Below are positions 1-7,494 of a stretch of DNA of 9,435 bases, piece after piece; the first letter of the stretch is position 1; the number at the start of each line of letters is the position of its first letter. This DNA comes from Syntrophaceae bacterium UBA4059. GTDB lineage: Bacteria; Desulfobacterota; Syntrophia; Syntrophales; Smithellaceae. A model generated the notes under the pieces. That model saw nothing but the letters and a program-made list of their open reading frames with translations. It did not search any database and had not been told where the DNA came from. The translations under genes were made by a program, and so were the position numbers. Location: the NCBI GenBank assembly GCA_002382045.1, contig DFZJ01000045.1:7318-16752 (forward strand), read 5' to 3'.

Positions 1-2132
1 CCCATCATGGACGCCAGAATATTATTGAAATCATGAGCGACGCCTCCGGCCAGTGTGCCGATCGCCTCCATCTTTTGCGCCTGCCTCAGTTGGGATTCAA
101 GACGCCTGCGATCCGTGATGTCCTGAATGGTCCCTTCATAATACAGAAACTTTCCCGTACCGTCCCGGACAGCGCGTCCCGAGGCATAAACAAAAACAGC
201 GTTCGCGTCTTTCTTCAAAAGCTGAATTTCCTGTCCCAGAATTCTTCCCTGTTCATCCATAACGTGCATTAAATCAGCGTGTTGCCGGGGAGCAGCATAA
301 ACCTGCCGGATCATATCGGTCACCTCACGGACGACCTCCTCCGGAGAATCATATCCAAGAATACGGGCAAACGCGGGGTTGGCGCTGATGATATGACCAT
401 CGGGCGTGGCCTGAAATATACCCATGACGGCATTCTCGAAAATGCCCCTGTATTTTTCCTCGGCTTTCCTGCGGTCGGTGATGTCGCGGATCGACTCGAT
501 GGCGCCGACACGATTGCCCAGATTATCAAAGAGCGGCGCCGCTGTTACGAAGAGGTGAGCCCCTTTACCGCCACACATGGATTTCGTATAAGCTTCCGCA
601 TAAAGCGTGTTGCCTTTTCTTTGCACATAGCGGTACAGGGATTCGAGGTCGGGATCGCTGGCATCGATGAGATCCATCACGTGCCGCCGTCGCTCGCCAT
701 AAAAGGGAATCATATAGGCATGGTCTCCCTGTCCGAGCATGTTTTCTTTACTTACCCCGGTCATTTGTTCAATAGCCAAGTTCCAGGCGATGACTTTTCC
801 GTCCAGATCAATAACAAAAGTTGCATCCGGCAGAAACTCGATAATGCTGGAAAGTTGGCTTTCCGATCGTTTCAACGACTCCTCCATCTGCCTGCGGTCG
901 TTGACGTCCCGGGAAACACCAACAAAAGAAACAAAAGATCCATCCGGACCAAAGACAGGGGTGCCGCTTGCTTCATGCCACCGCCAGGCGCCGTCGGCTC
1001 GCAAGACCCGGTATCTCAGGCCTGGTATTTGTTTTCTGAGTTGGATTGTTTGCAGAAGGAATTTGTTGCAAAGATCAACATCATCGGGATGAACAAGCGG
1101 TTGGAACGACTTGCCAATCATGTAGGATGGCTCATACCCGAGGATCCGTTTCCATGAAGGAGAAACATAGGTGAACACGCCATCTGCATTTAGCGTCCAG
1201 ATCAAATCATACGAGTTGTCCACGAGCAACCGATATTTTGCTTCACTTTCGCGCAGATTTTCTTCCATCCGTTTACGGTCGGTGATGTCTTCCAGAATCC
1301 AGATGGACCCCTCATTCGGGGCGGATGGATTAAGGGCTTTCCCGATAATCCAGCCCGTGAAGGCATTTCCATCGGGACGATGCACGGCAAGCTTGCTCTC
1401 GAACCATTCTCCTCTACTTAAAGCCGGATAGATTTCACGTTCTTGATCTTCGTAATCTTTATCTGACGCATACAGGAGTCGAACACTGAAACCTTGCACC
1501 CGGTCCAGCGGCAGGCCAAGCATATTGGACAGCCTCGAATTCACCCATTCAAAGATACGGTGACGCACGAAGGCGATCCCCATGATGCTGTTGTCCAGTA
1601 TCAGGGATTGAACATGATTAAGACGCCGCAATTCCTCTTCCGTGCGTTTGAGTCCCGTAATATCCGTGGATATGCCACACAGGCCGTTAATATTTCCCGA
1701 TGAATCCTTGATCGGAAGTTTAACCGCCCAGTAGGTGCGCGGCAAGTTGTCCGATGAGGTTAGATCAGTCTCTTCGCGCGTCACCGTTTCTCCCTGTTCA
1801 ATAACACGACGGTCGCTTTCCATAATCTCACTAACGGAGGCAGCGCTGAAAAAGCTGGAATCATCTTTCCCGATAATTTCGTTCTCTTTAAAGCCGAATA
1901 ACCGGCATACTTTGTTATTCACATACGTGTAGCGGTATTGTGTGTCTTTGAGGTAAATGTAGGCGCCAACATTGTTCAAGATGGCATTCTGGAGTTTTTC
2001 GCTTTCCCGTAGCGCGTCCTCTCTGTGTTGACAACCTGCTTCCGATTCTTCCAGTTGACTGACGCGCCGGCGCATAGTGGCCAGTTCTTTGATAAGTTGT
2101 TGCTTTGTTTTGCCGTTATCATTCATGCTCAT
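1..2132 (-). CDS. Multi-PAS sensor histidine kinase, C-terminus cut by window edge
   Basis: The minus-strand frame is open from ATG at 2132 to the window start: 710 codons, no stop, product still incomplete. After a charged, probably coiled N-terminus (residues 8-47) come about five PAS/PAC units, roughly residues 48-165, 172-290, 297-418, 425-557 and 560-680. Several end in the typical linker DITDR(R/K). A HisKA H-box then starts near 685, with the phospho-acceptor in AGGVAHDFNN (H700). The ATPase domain, and any receiver domain, would lie beyond the left edge. No signal peptide or membrane segment is visible, so it is probably a cytosolic sensor; the ligands cannot be told from sequence. 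A second in-frame ATG lies at 2126. Both lack a well-placed Shine-Dalgarno (an AAGGA is about 18 nt upstream of 2132). With typA ending 11 bp upstream, translation may be coupled. The kinase class is clear; its signal and partner are unknown. Confidence 0.93.
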   Translation of the reverse strand, partial: MSMNDNGKTKQQLIKELATMRRRVSQLEESEAGCQHREDALRESEKLQNAILNNVGAYIYLKDTQYRYTYVNNKVCRLFGFKENEIIGKDDSSFFSAASVSEIMESDRRVIEQGETVTREETDLTSSDNLPRTYWAVKLPIKDSSGNINGLCGISTDITGLKRTEEELRRLNHVQSLILDNSIMGIAFVRHRIFEWVNSRLSNMLGLPLDRVQGFSVRLLYASDKDYEDQEREIYPALSRGEWFESKLAVHRPDGNAFTGWIIGKALNPSAPNEGSIWILEDITDRKRMEENLRESEAKYRLLVDNSYDLIWTLNADGVFTYVSPSWKRILGYEPSYMIGKSFQPLVHPDDVDLCNKFLLQTIQLRKQIPGLRYRVLRADGAWRWHEASGTPVFGPDGSFVSFVGVSRDVNDRRQMEESLKRSESQLSSIIEFLPDATFVIDLDGKVIAWNLAIEQMTGVSKENMLGQGDHAYMIPFYGERRRHVMDLIDASDPDLESLYRYVQRKGNTLYAEAYTKSMCGGKGAHLFVTAAPLFDNLGNRVGAIESIRDITDRRKAEEKYRGIFENAVMGIFQATPDGHIISANPAFARILGYDSPEEVVREVTDMIRQVYAAPRQHADLMHVMDEQGRILGQEIQLLKKDANAVFVYASGRAVRDGTGKFLYYEGTIQDITDRRRLESQLRQAQKMEAIGTLAGGVAHDFNNILASMM

Positions 2133-2143
2133 ACCGTGGCCGA

Positions 2144-3961
2144 CTATTCGTCCTTGTGCGCTTTCATCTGACGGCGGGTGGCGGAGAGTTCCATTTTGCG
2201 CAGGCGCACGCTTTGCGGCGTGACTTCCACCAACTCGTCTTCGGCGATAAACTCGATGGCCTGATCCAGCGAAAACAGACGCGGCGGCCGCAAAATAATG
2301 GTAGCATCCGACGTGGACGCCCGCATGTTGGTCAGTTTCTTTTCCTTGACGATGTTGACGTTGATGTCCTGCGTACGGTTGCGTTCGCCCACGACCATGC
2401 CTTCGTAAACATTCGTGCCGACCTCCACCATCATTTCCCCCCGATCATCCATGGCGAAGCTGGCATAAGAGGTTACTCGTCCGGCGCGATCGGCGACCAG
2501 TACGCCTGTGCTGCGCTGGGGAATCGAACCAAACCACGGCGCATAATCCTCCAGAAGCGAGTTCATCACGCCGCCGCCCTTGGTATCGGTTAAAAACTGG
2601 CTGCGGAAACCGATCAGGCCGCGGGAGGGAATCAGAAACTCCATGCTGACCCGGCCGCTGCCTTTATTGACCAGACTTTCCAGCCGGCCTTTGCGAATGG
2701 ACAGCTTTTCCGTGATTTTCCCCACATAGTCTTCGGGGATATCTAAAAATAATCTTTCCAGCGGCTCGACGGTTTTGCCGTCTTGCATTTTGGTGATGAC
2801 CTGGGGTTTCGACACCATCAGCTCATAGCCTTCACGACGCATCGTTTCAATGAGCACCGCCATCTGCAATTCGCCGCGCCCGCAGACTTCAAAGGCATCG
2901 GTTCGCTCCAGTTTTTTGATCTTGACCGCCACATTGCGCAGGGATTCTTTCTCCAGCCGTTCCAGCAAATGACGCGATGTCAGATATTTGCCTTCCGTTC
3001 CGGCAAAGGGACCGTTATTGACATAAAACACCATGGACACGGTCGGTTCATCCACGATCAAACGCGGCAGGGGCTGCGGATTTTCCAGCGACGAAATCGT
3101 ATCGCCGATGGTGACATTTTCCACACCGGCCAGCGACAGAATGTCGCCCGACTCCGCGACCGTGACCGGTTTTTTAGCCAGTCCATGAAACTCATAAAGG
3201 GCGGACAGTTTCACGCCGCCCACAATTCTTTCCTTCGCGCAAAGACTGTAGAGCTTGTTCATTTCCAGCTTTCCGGCCTGCAGGCGGCCGACGGCAATCT
3301 GCCCGACATAGGGATCATAATCCAGGTTGGTGACTAAAAATTGCGTATTGGCCTCATCATCGCCCTCCGGGGCCGGGATGGCATCAATAATGGCCTGCAG
3401 AAGCGGCTGAAGATCGGAACTGTCGTCGCCCGGTTTTTTGTGACTGACGCCGATCTTGGAATTGGTATAAAGTATCGGAAATTCGATTTGATGCTCTTCG
3501 GCGCCCAGATCAATAAAAAGATCATACGTCTCGTTGATCACTTCCTCAATGCGGGCGTCGGGGCGGTCAATTTTATTGATGACCAGAATGATCGGCAGAT
3601 GCAATGCCAATGCTTTTTTCAACACAAAGCGGGTTTGAGGCAGCGGGCCTTCACTGGAATCGACCAGCAGCATCGCGCCGTCCACCATGTTGAGGCTGCG
3701 TTCGACTTCGCCGCCGAAATCGGCATGGCCGGGAGTATCGACAATGTTGATTTTGACGCCGTTATAGTCCACCGCGGTGTTCTTGGCCGCGATGGTTATG
3801 CCGCGTTCCTTTTCCAGAGCCATGGAATCCATCACACGGTCTTCCACCGCCTGGTTGGCGCGGAAAATGCCGGTTTGCTTGAGCATGGCGTTGAGCAGCG
3901 TGGTTTTCCCATGGTCAACATGGGCAATAATAGCAACATTTCTTAAATGATCTTTTTTCAT
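2144..3961 (-). CDS. typA: Ribosome-associated translational GTPase TypA/BipA
   Basis: This 605-residue protein has the usual length and full architecture of TypA/BipA, an EF-G-like GTPase that binds the ribosome and supports 50S assembly and stress or low-temperature growth (family knowledge). Visible GTPase motifs are G1 AHVDHGKT (13-20), G2 RGITI (53-57), G3 DTPGH (75-79) and G4 NKID (129-132). Beta-barrel domain II follows from about 206, then the EF-G III/V-like domains, and a BipA-specific C-terminal domain from about 480 ending in the characteristic basic stretch (VRLRK). The G5 position, usually SA(L/K), reads TNSKIG (166-171), a variation. The start ATG at 3961 is preceded by an AAGAAAGAG purine tract but no strong Shine-Dalgarno. 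It is divergent from hsp20 and probably co-transcribed with the downstream histidine kinase. Confidence 0.97.
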   Translation of the reverse strand: MKKDHLRNVAIIAHVDHGKTTLLNAMLKQTGIFRANQAVEDRVMDSMALEKERGITIAAKNTAVDYNGVKINIVDTPGHADFGGEVERSLNMVDGAMLLVDSSEGPLPQTRFVLKKALALHLPIILVINKIDRPDARIEEVINETYDLFIDLGAEEHQIEFPILYTNSKIGVSHKKPGDDSSDLQPLLQAIIDAIPAPEGDDEANTQFLVTNLDYDPYVGQIAVGRLQAGKLEMNKLYSLCAKERIVGGVKLSALYEFHGLAKKPVTVAESGDILSLAGVENVTIGDTISSLENPQPLPRLIVDEPTVSMVFYVNNGPFAGTEGKYLTSRHLLERLEKESLRNVAVKIKKLERTDAFEVCGRGELQMAVLIETMRREGYELMVSKPQVITKMQDGKTVEPLERLFLDIPEDYVGKITEKLSIRKGRLESLVNKGSGRVSMEFLIPSRGLIGFRSQFLTDTKGGGVMNSLLEDYAPWFGSIPQRSTGVLVADRAGRVTSYASFAMDDRGEMMVEVGTNVYEGMVVGERNRTQDINVNIVKEKKLTNMRASTSDATIILRPPRLFSLDQAIEFIAEDELVEVTPQSVRLRKMELSATRRQMKAHKDE

Positions 3962-4185
3962 TTTTCTCTTTCTTATGGGTCATCGAGGTGAAGTAGTATC
4001 GGATAGAATCAAACTATTCTTTACTGAAGGGATGTCCATCGCATTAATTTATTTCATAAAGCGCGCTTTTCATAACAAAATATCATTCATTTAACCAGCT
4101 ATTTTTTTGACGAATTCCGCCACCCGTATCCGCGCCGGGCAAATAAGGTGATTTCTTCATAATGTCCTGATGTTGAAGGGCAGGC

Positions 4186-4214
4186 TTTACAAATCATCAT
4201 CGAATCATTATAAT
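4186..4214 (+). promoter_or_regulatory. Sigma70-type promoter for hsp20-lon
   Basis: TTTACA at 4186-4191 and a perfect TATAAT at 4209-4214 are separated by exactly 17 bp, a near-consensus housekeeping promoter. Transcription would begin near 4221, giving a leader of about 32 nt to the ATG at 4253. No heat-shock sigma32-like pattern was seen here, so heat induction, if any, would need another control. Confidence 0.8.
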
Positions 4215-4238
4215 TTCTCAAGTATAAAAAAATGATCC

Positions 4239-4244
4239 AAGGGG
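4239..4244 (+). promoter_or_regulatory. Shine-Dalgarno deciding the hsp20 start
   Basis: AAGGGG lies 8 nt before the ATG at 4253. The longer in-frame ATG at 4232 has only an A-rich run before it and would sit about 11 nt from the predicted transcript start. This favours 4253. Confidence 0.75.
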
Positions 4245-4252
4245 CGGCGGAA

Positions 4253-4693
4253 ATGACTTATGTGAAAATTAATTTCGGCAGTAATTTTGAAGATGAATTT
4301 CAAAAAGCAGTGGATGAGGTTTTTCATCTGGTGCGTCCGGCCTTTAAAAATTACCAGTGCATCTGGCGTCCCAACATGGATGTGTATGAATCGGCGGACG
4401 AGGTCATTGTACTTGCGGACATGGCGGGACTTAATAAGGATGAACTCCACATCGAGGTTAACCGGCATAAAATTAAAATCGCCGGAATTCGCAAGGCGAT
4501 TCAACTTTTGAAAAATGCCCGCTACTGCCAGGCGGAAATTCCACACGGCTATTTCGAAAGAAACGTTGCCCTGCCGGCGCCGGTCGACGGGCAATCCGCC
4601 GTGGCAACTTATGCCGACGGCATCCTCATGGTGAGAATGAATAAAATGCCGGTTCACAAAGCGCATCACGTGTCGGTCACTTTAACGAAGTAG
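4253..4693 (+). CDS. Small heat-shock protein, Hsp20/alpha-crystallin family
   Basis: The product is a 146-residue ATP-independent holdase that binds unfolding proteins and keeps them refoldable (family role). The alpha-crystallin domain covers about residues 38-131. It opens with WRPNMDVYES and continues with DMAGLNKDEL and a short beta strand IKIAG. It then has the family-typical FERNVALP (101-108) and the ADGIL turn (121-125). The C-terminal tail contains VSV (140-142), a plausible form of the (I/V)-x-(I/V) oligomerisation motif. The N-terminal arm is short (about 37 residues). An upstream in-frame ATG at 4232 would add seven residues but lacks a ribosome binding site. The gene is first in a unit with lon, 34 bp downstream, linking a holdase with the protease that clears damaged proteins. 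Confidence 0.93.
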   Translation: MTYVKINFGSNFEDEFQKAVDEVFHLVRPAFKNYQCIWRPNMDVYESADEVIVLADMAGLNKDELHIEVNRHKIKIAGIRKAIQLLKNARYCQAEIPHGYFERNVALPAPVDGQSAVATYADGILMVRMNKMPVHKAHHVSVTLTK

Positions 4694-4727
4694 CGGGTTT
4701 TTCGCTCGACAACAACAGGAGGTTACG

Positions 4728-7193
4728 ATGACTCAGCAAAACGGGTCTGAAAATAAAAATAATTACAATATTCCGGAAGTGATTCCGATTCTTCCGCTGC
4801 ATAATGTGCTGGTGTTTCCCAAAACCATGATCCCGCTGGAAGTGACGGGCAGCGCGTCGGCACTGGTGGATGAAGCCATGACCAAGGACAGGCTGGTGGG
4901 GCTTGTCATGTTGAAAAAGGCGCCGGACGCGCTCAATCAGTATGCGAAAGATGATCTGCATGCGGTGGGGACGTGCGCGGTCATTATCAAAATGGCCAAG
5001 ACCGCTGAAAACCACACACAGCTGCTTTTGCAGGGGATCAGCCGTTTTTCGATTGAGGAACTTGTGGAAGGCAAACCTTATCAGCAGGCGCGCATCAACC
5101 TGCTGGAAGAAAAAGACGTTAAAGATATAGAAACCGAAGCCTTGATGGCCAATTTGCTGTCGCTGTTCGACCGTATTCTGAAGCTGTCGCCTTTTCTGCC
5201 GCCGGAGTTTGGCCCCATGGCCAAGTCCATCACCGAAGCCGGAACCCTTGCCGATTTGATCGCGTCGATCGTGAATGCGCCGGTGGAGGAAAAGCAGAAA
5301 GTGCTGGATACGGCCGACGTCAAAGAGCGTCTCAAAGAGCTGACCCGCCTGGTCAATCACCAGATGGAAGTGCTCGAACTGGGCAATAAAATTCAGACCA
5401 AGGTCAAGGACGATATCGACAAAAACCAGCGGGAATATTATCTGCGCCAGCAGATGAAGGCTATCAAACAGGAATTGGGCGAAACGGATGAAAACGTCGT
5501 GGAGACGGATGAGTATCGCAAGAAGATCGAAGAGGCTCAACTGCCTGAAGAAGCTAAAAAAGAAGCGATGCGTGAACTGGAACGGTTGTCGCGCATGAAT
5601 CCGTCCTCCGCGGAATACACGGTTTCATCAACCTATCTGGACTGGGTGACGGCATTGCCCTGGCATCTGGCCACCACGGACAATCTGGATATCGCCAAGG
5701 CGCGCCGGATTCTGGATGAAGATCACTACGGGCTTTCCAAACCGAAGAAGCGCATCATTGAATATCTGGCCGTGCGCAAGCTCAAACCCGATTCCAAGGG
5801 GCCGATTCTTTGCTTTGTCGGGCCTCCCGGTACGGGCAAAACATCGCTGGGGCATTCCATTGCGCGTTCTCTCGGGCGCAAGTTTGTGCGCATCGCCCTG
5901 GGGGGCGTGCGCGACGAGGCGGAAATCCGCGGGCATCGCCGCACCTATATCGGCGCGCTTCCGGGCCGCGTCATTCAGGCGCTGAGGCGCGCGGAATCCA
6001 ACAACCCCGTCTTCATGCTCGACGAAATCGATAAACTCGGCAATGATTACCGCGGGGATCCTTCGTCGGCGCTGCTGGAGGTTCTGGATCCGCAGCAGAA
6101 CAACAGTTTTACCGATCATTACCTGGATGTGCCTTTTGATCTGTCCAAGGTCTTGTTCATCGCGACGGCCAATATGCTCGATACGATTCCACCGGCTCTG
6201 CTCGACCGCCTGGAAGTCATTGAACTCAGCGGCTACACACAGGAGGAAAAGGTAAAAATTGCCGAAAAATATCTGATTCCGAGGCAGTTGACGGAAAACG
6301 GTCTGGTTTCGTCTCAGTTCAGACTGACAACCAGGGCGCTTTCCGCCATGATCTCCGGGTACACGCGGGAGGCGGGCGTGCGTAATCTGGAGCGTGAAAT
6401 TGCCAACGCCTGCCGGGGCGTCGCGGCGCAGATTGCCGAAGGCAGCCTCAAATCCAAAACCGTGTCGGAAAAAGACATTCACAAGTATCTTGGACCGGTG
6501 CGCGTTCCGACGGATATTGATGCGCGCATCACCAAACCCGGCATCGCCATCGGGCTGGCCTGGACGCCGGTGGGCGGCGACGTGCTCTTTATTGAAGCCA
6601 CGGCCATGAAGGGCAAGAAAGGATTGACGCTGACCGGTCAGTTGGGCGACGTCATGAAGGAATCCGTCACGGCGGCCTTAAGCTTCATCCGTACCAATGC
6701 CAGGGAACTGGGCGTGGACCCGGATTTCTTTGAAAATGTGGATATTCATATCCATGTTCCGGCGGGTGCGACACCCAAGGACGGGCCTTCGGCGGGTGTG
6801 ACGATGCTCACGGCCCTGATGTCTCTGATCACCAATCGCAAGGTCAAAAAGCAATTGGCCATGACCGGAGAGATCACGCTGCGCGGCGCGGTGCTGCCGG
6901 TCGGCGGCATCAAGGAAAAAGTGCTGGCGGCCTACCGGGCGGGCATTAAAACCATTCTATTGCCCGCATGGAACCGCAAGGACATTGAAGATATTCCGGC
7001 CAATGTGCAGAAGAATATAACGTTTCACTTTATGACCGATATGCTGGACGTGGTTAAACTGGCGCTGGAACCGGCGAAAGAAAAACCGCTTTCGGCCTCG
7101 CGGAAGAAGGCGAAAACCTTGCCGAAGAAGAGCATCAAACCGGCAGCGATGGGGAAAAAGAAAAGGCCCGTAAGAAAGTCAGCAATCTCTTAA
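4728..7193 (+). CDS. lon: ATP-dependent serine protease Lon
   Basis: This 821-residue protein is full-length LonA, the cytosolic hexameric AAA+ protease that degrades misfolded and selected regulatory proteins. The N-terminal substrate-binding domain spans about 18-210, followed by a helical region including the typical REYYLRQQMKAIK. The AAA+ module has Walker A GPPGTGKT (365-372) and Walker B FMLDEIDK with D432/E433. The protease domain carries catalytic S688 in KDGPSAG and K731 in GGIKEKVLAA; the 43-residue spacing is that of the family's Ser-Lys dyad. The start ATG has a strong AGGAGGT (4717-4723) and lies 34 bp after hsp20, so it is probably co-transcribed from the 4186 promoter. About 39 residues beyond the usual end (783-821) form a Lys/Arg-rich tail with 15 basic residues. 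Confidence 0.98.
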   Translation: MTQQNGSENKNNYNIPEVIPILPLHNVLVFPKTMIPLEVTGSASALVDEAMTKDRLVGLVMLKKAPDALNQYAKDDLHAVGTCAVIIKMAKTAENHTQLLLQGISRFSIEELVEGKPYQQARINLLEEKDVKDIETEALMANLLSLFDRILKLSPFLPPEFGPMAKSITEAGTLADLIASIVNAPVEEKQKVLDTADVKERLKELTRLVNHQMEVLELGNKIQTKVKDDIDKNQREYYLRQQMKAIKQELGETDENVVETDEYRKKIEEAQLPEEAKKEAMRELERLSRMNPSSAEYTVSSTYLDWVTALPWHLATTDNLDIAKARRILDEDHYGLSKPKKRIIEYLAVRKLKPDSKGPILCFVGPPGTGKTSLGHSIARSLGRKFVRIALGGVRDEAEIRGHRRTYIGALPGRVIQALRRAESNNPVFMLDEIDKLGNDYRGDPSSALLEVLDPQQNNSFTDHYLDVPFDLSKVLFIATANMLDTIPPALLDRLEVIELSGYTQEEKVKIAEKYLIPRQLTENGLVSSQFRLTTRALSAMISGYTREAGVRNLEREIANACRGVAAQIAEGSLKSKTVSEKDIHKYLGPVRVPTDIDARITKPGIAIGLAWTPVGGDVLFIEATAMKGKKGLTLTGQLGDVMKESVTAALSFIRTNARELGVDPDFFENVDIHIHVPAGATPKDGPSAGVTMLTALMSLITNRKVKKQLAMTGEITLRGAVLPVGGIKEKVLAAYRAGIKTILLPAWNRKDIEDIPANVQKNITFHFMTDMLDVVKLALEPAKEKPLSASRKKAKTLPKKSIKPAAMGKKKRPVRKSAIS

Positions 7194-7207
7194 TTTTTCA
7201 TATTTTC

Positions 7208-7224
7208 GCCTTGACAAGGCTTTT
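7208..7224 (+). terminator. Weak possible terminator after lon
   Basis: GCCTT-GAC-AAGGC, a 5-bp stem with a 3-nt loop, is followed by four T's, 14 bp after the lon stop. It is short and overlaps the -35 box of the next promoter, so termination here may be partial and lon transcripts could run into the trp leader. Confidence 0.3.
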
Positions 7225-7240
7225 CCGGCTATGCTACGCA
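7211..7240 (+). promoter_or_regulatory. Putative promoter of the trp leader-trpB unit
   Basis: A perfect TTGACA (7211-7216) is followed 18 bp later by a TACGCA that has a TGC extended -10 element in front (7232-7240). The -10 match is poor (2 of 6). The -35 box and the position about 30 nt before the leader peptide support it. The transcript would start near 7247. No TrpR-type operator was recognised. Confidence 0.5.
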
Positions 7241-7274
7241 TTCAACCAATCACACAGAGGGTTGATTGAAGCAG

Positions 7275-7334
7275 ATGCCGGCAAATATTTTCAACAAAAA
7301 CTGGTGGTGGCAGACAAAAAGTGTCTGCCCATAA
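7275..7334 (+). CDS. trpL: trp operon-type leader peptide with three tandem Trp codons
   Basis: This 19-codon reading frame encodes MPANIFNKNWWWQTKSVCP. Codons 10-12 are three consecutive TGG (7302-7310) and the stop is TAA at 7332-7334. Its job is not the peptide itself. A ribosome stalling at the Trp codons when charged tRNA-Trp is scarce senses tryptophan and sets the fold of the RNA downstream. The third Trp codon overlaps the left arm of the first hairpin and the stop lies in the next segment, the layout of classical attenuators. An AGAGGG (7256-7261) is 13 nt before the ATG. It is closer (4 nt) to an in-frame TTG at 7266, which could be an alternative start adding three residues. It is too short for routine gene finding; the Trp run plus structure makes it convincing. 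Confidence 0.87.
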   Translation: MPANIFNKNWWWQTKSVCP

Positions 7335-7431
7335 GCTCCTTTTAATATCGAGCATGGGCAGGGAAGCTTCTTCCCATGACTCGCAAGCGTATCGAAATGC
7401 CATGGGAAGAAAAAACCATGGCATTTTTTTT
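7302..7431 (+). promoter_or_regulatory. Tryptophan attenuator with six alternately pairing segments
   Basis: Segments read from the sequence: A 7309-7316, B 7322-7338, C 7349-7361, D 7368-7383, E 7395-7411, F 7416-7426. A:B is a perfect 8-bp stem. B:C pairs CTGCCCAT plus GCTC with GAGC plus ATGGGCAG, 12 bp with an AA bulge. C:D pairs CGAGCATGGG with CCCATG-a-CTCG, 10 bp with one bulged A. D:E pairs TTCTTCCCATG with CATGGGAAGAA, 11 bp. E:F is the terminator. Neighbouring pairings exclude each other, so the inferred states are A:B, C:D, E:F (termination) or B:C, D:E (read-through). A ribosome stalled at the Trp codons covers A and frees B, giving read-through at low tryptophan. A ribosome at the stop covers B, giving termination. 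The logic matches the tryptophan synthase gene downstream. Confidence 0.85.
7395..7431 (+). terminator. Intrinsic terminator of the trp attenuator
   Basis: AAATGCCATGG and CCATGGCATTT form a perfect 11-bp stem around a 10-nt purine loop. The right arm runs into a tract of eight T's (7424-7431). It lies about 76 nt before trpB rather than after a gene, and its left arm is shared with the antiterminator, so it is a regulated terminator. Confidence 0.92.
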
Positions 7432-7494
7432 AGACCCGGTTTGCCAGAGGATCACCCGCTGGAATGGATGGAAGCACCGTATAAATATTTTTTT

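Larger units (their letters stand above)
3962..4252. other. Divergent intergenic region between typA and hsp20
   Basis: This 291-bp non-coding stretch separates two divergent genes. It holds the hsp20 promoter (4186-4214) and must also hold a typA promoter on the other strand, but I see no convincing -35/-10 pair for that one. It contains a perfect 12-bp palindrome AAAGCGCGCTTT at 4058-4069, AT-rich on both sides, that could be an operator. No CIRCE (HrcA) inverted repeat and no RNA gene were recognised. Confidence 0.5.

Noticed and set aside
279..1157. 292-codon open frame on the plus strand
   Set aside because: It lies antisense to the PAS histidine kinase, has no family resemblance, and the kinase frame is continuous through it.
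1..2132. Frameshift or pseudogene in the histidine kinase, because no full-length frame is closed there
   Set aside because: Translation from 2132 is uninterrupted to the window edge and the H-box appears in frame at residue 700. It is only cut by the window.
4107..4112. TTGACG as a -35 box for hsp20
   Set aside because: No -10-like hexamer at proper spacing. The 4186/4209 pair is far better.
4232..4252. Longer hsp20 start at ATG 4232
   Set aside because: No Shine-Dalgarno, and too close to the predicted transcript start. AAGGGG with 8-nt spacing supports 4253.
4677..5540. 287-codon minus-strand frame, and a similar one at 5628-6482
   Set aside because: Both are antisense shadows of lon with low-complexity Phe/His/Arg-rich translations typical of reversed coding sequence.
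7247..7431. T-box or metabolite riboswitch for the trpB leader
   Set aside because: No T-box consensus or known aptamer core was recognised. The Trp-codon run in a short frame with a start and stop explains the structure as ribosome-mediated attenuation.
7480..7486. TATAAAT as the -10 of an internal trpB promoter downstream of the attenuator
   Set aside because: No acceptable -35 box at 16-18 bp. Probably just the AT-rich leader before the ribosome binding site.
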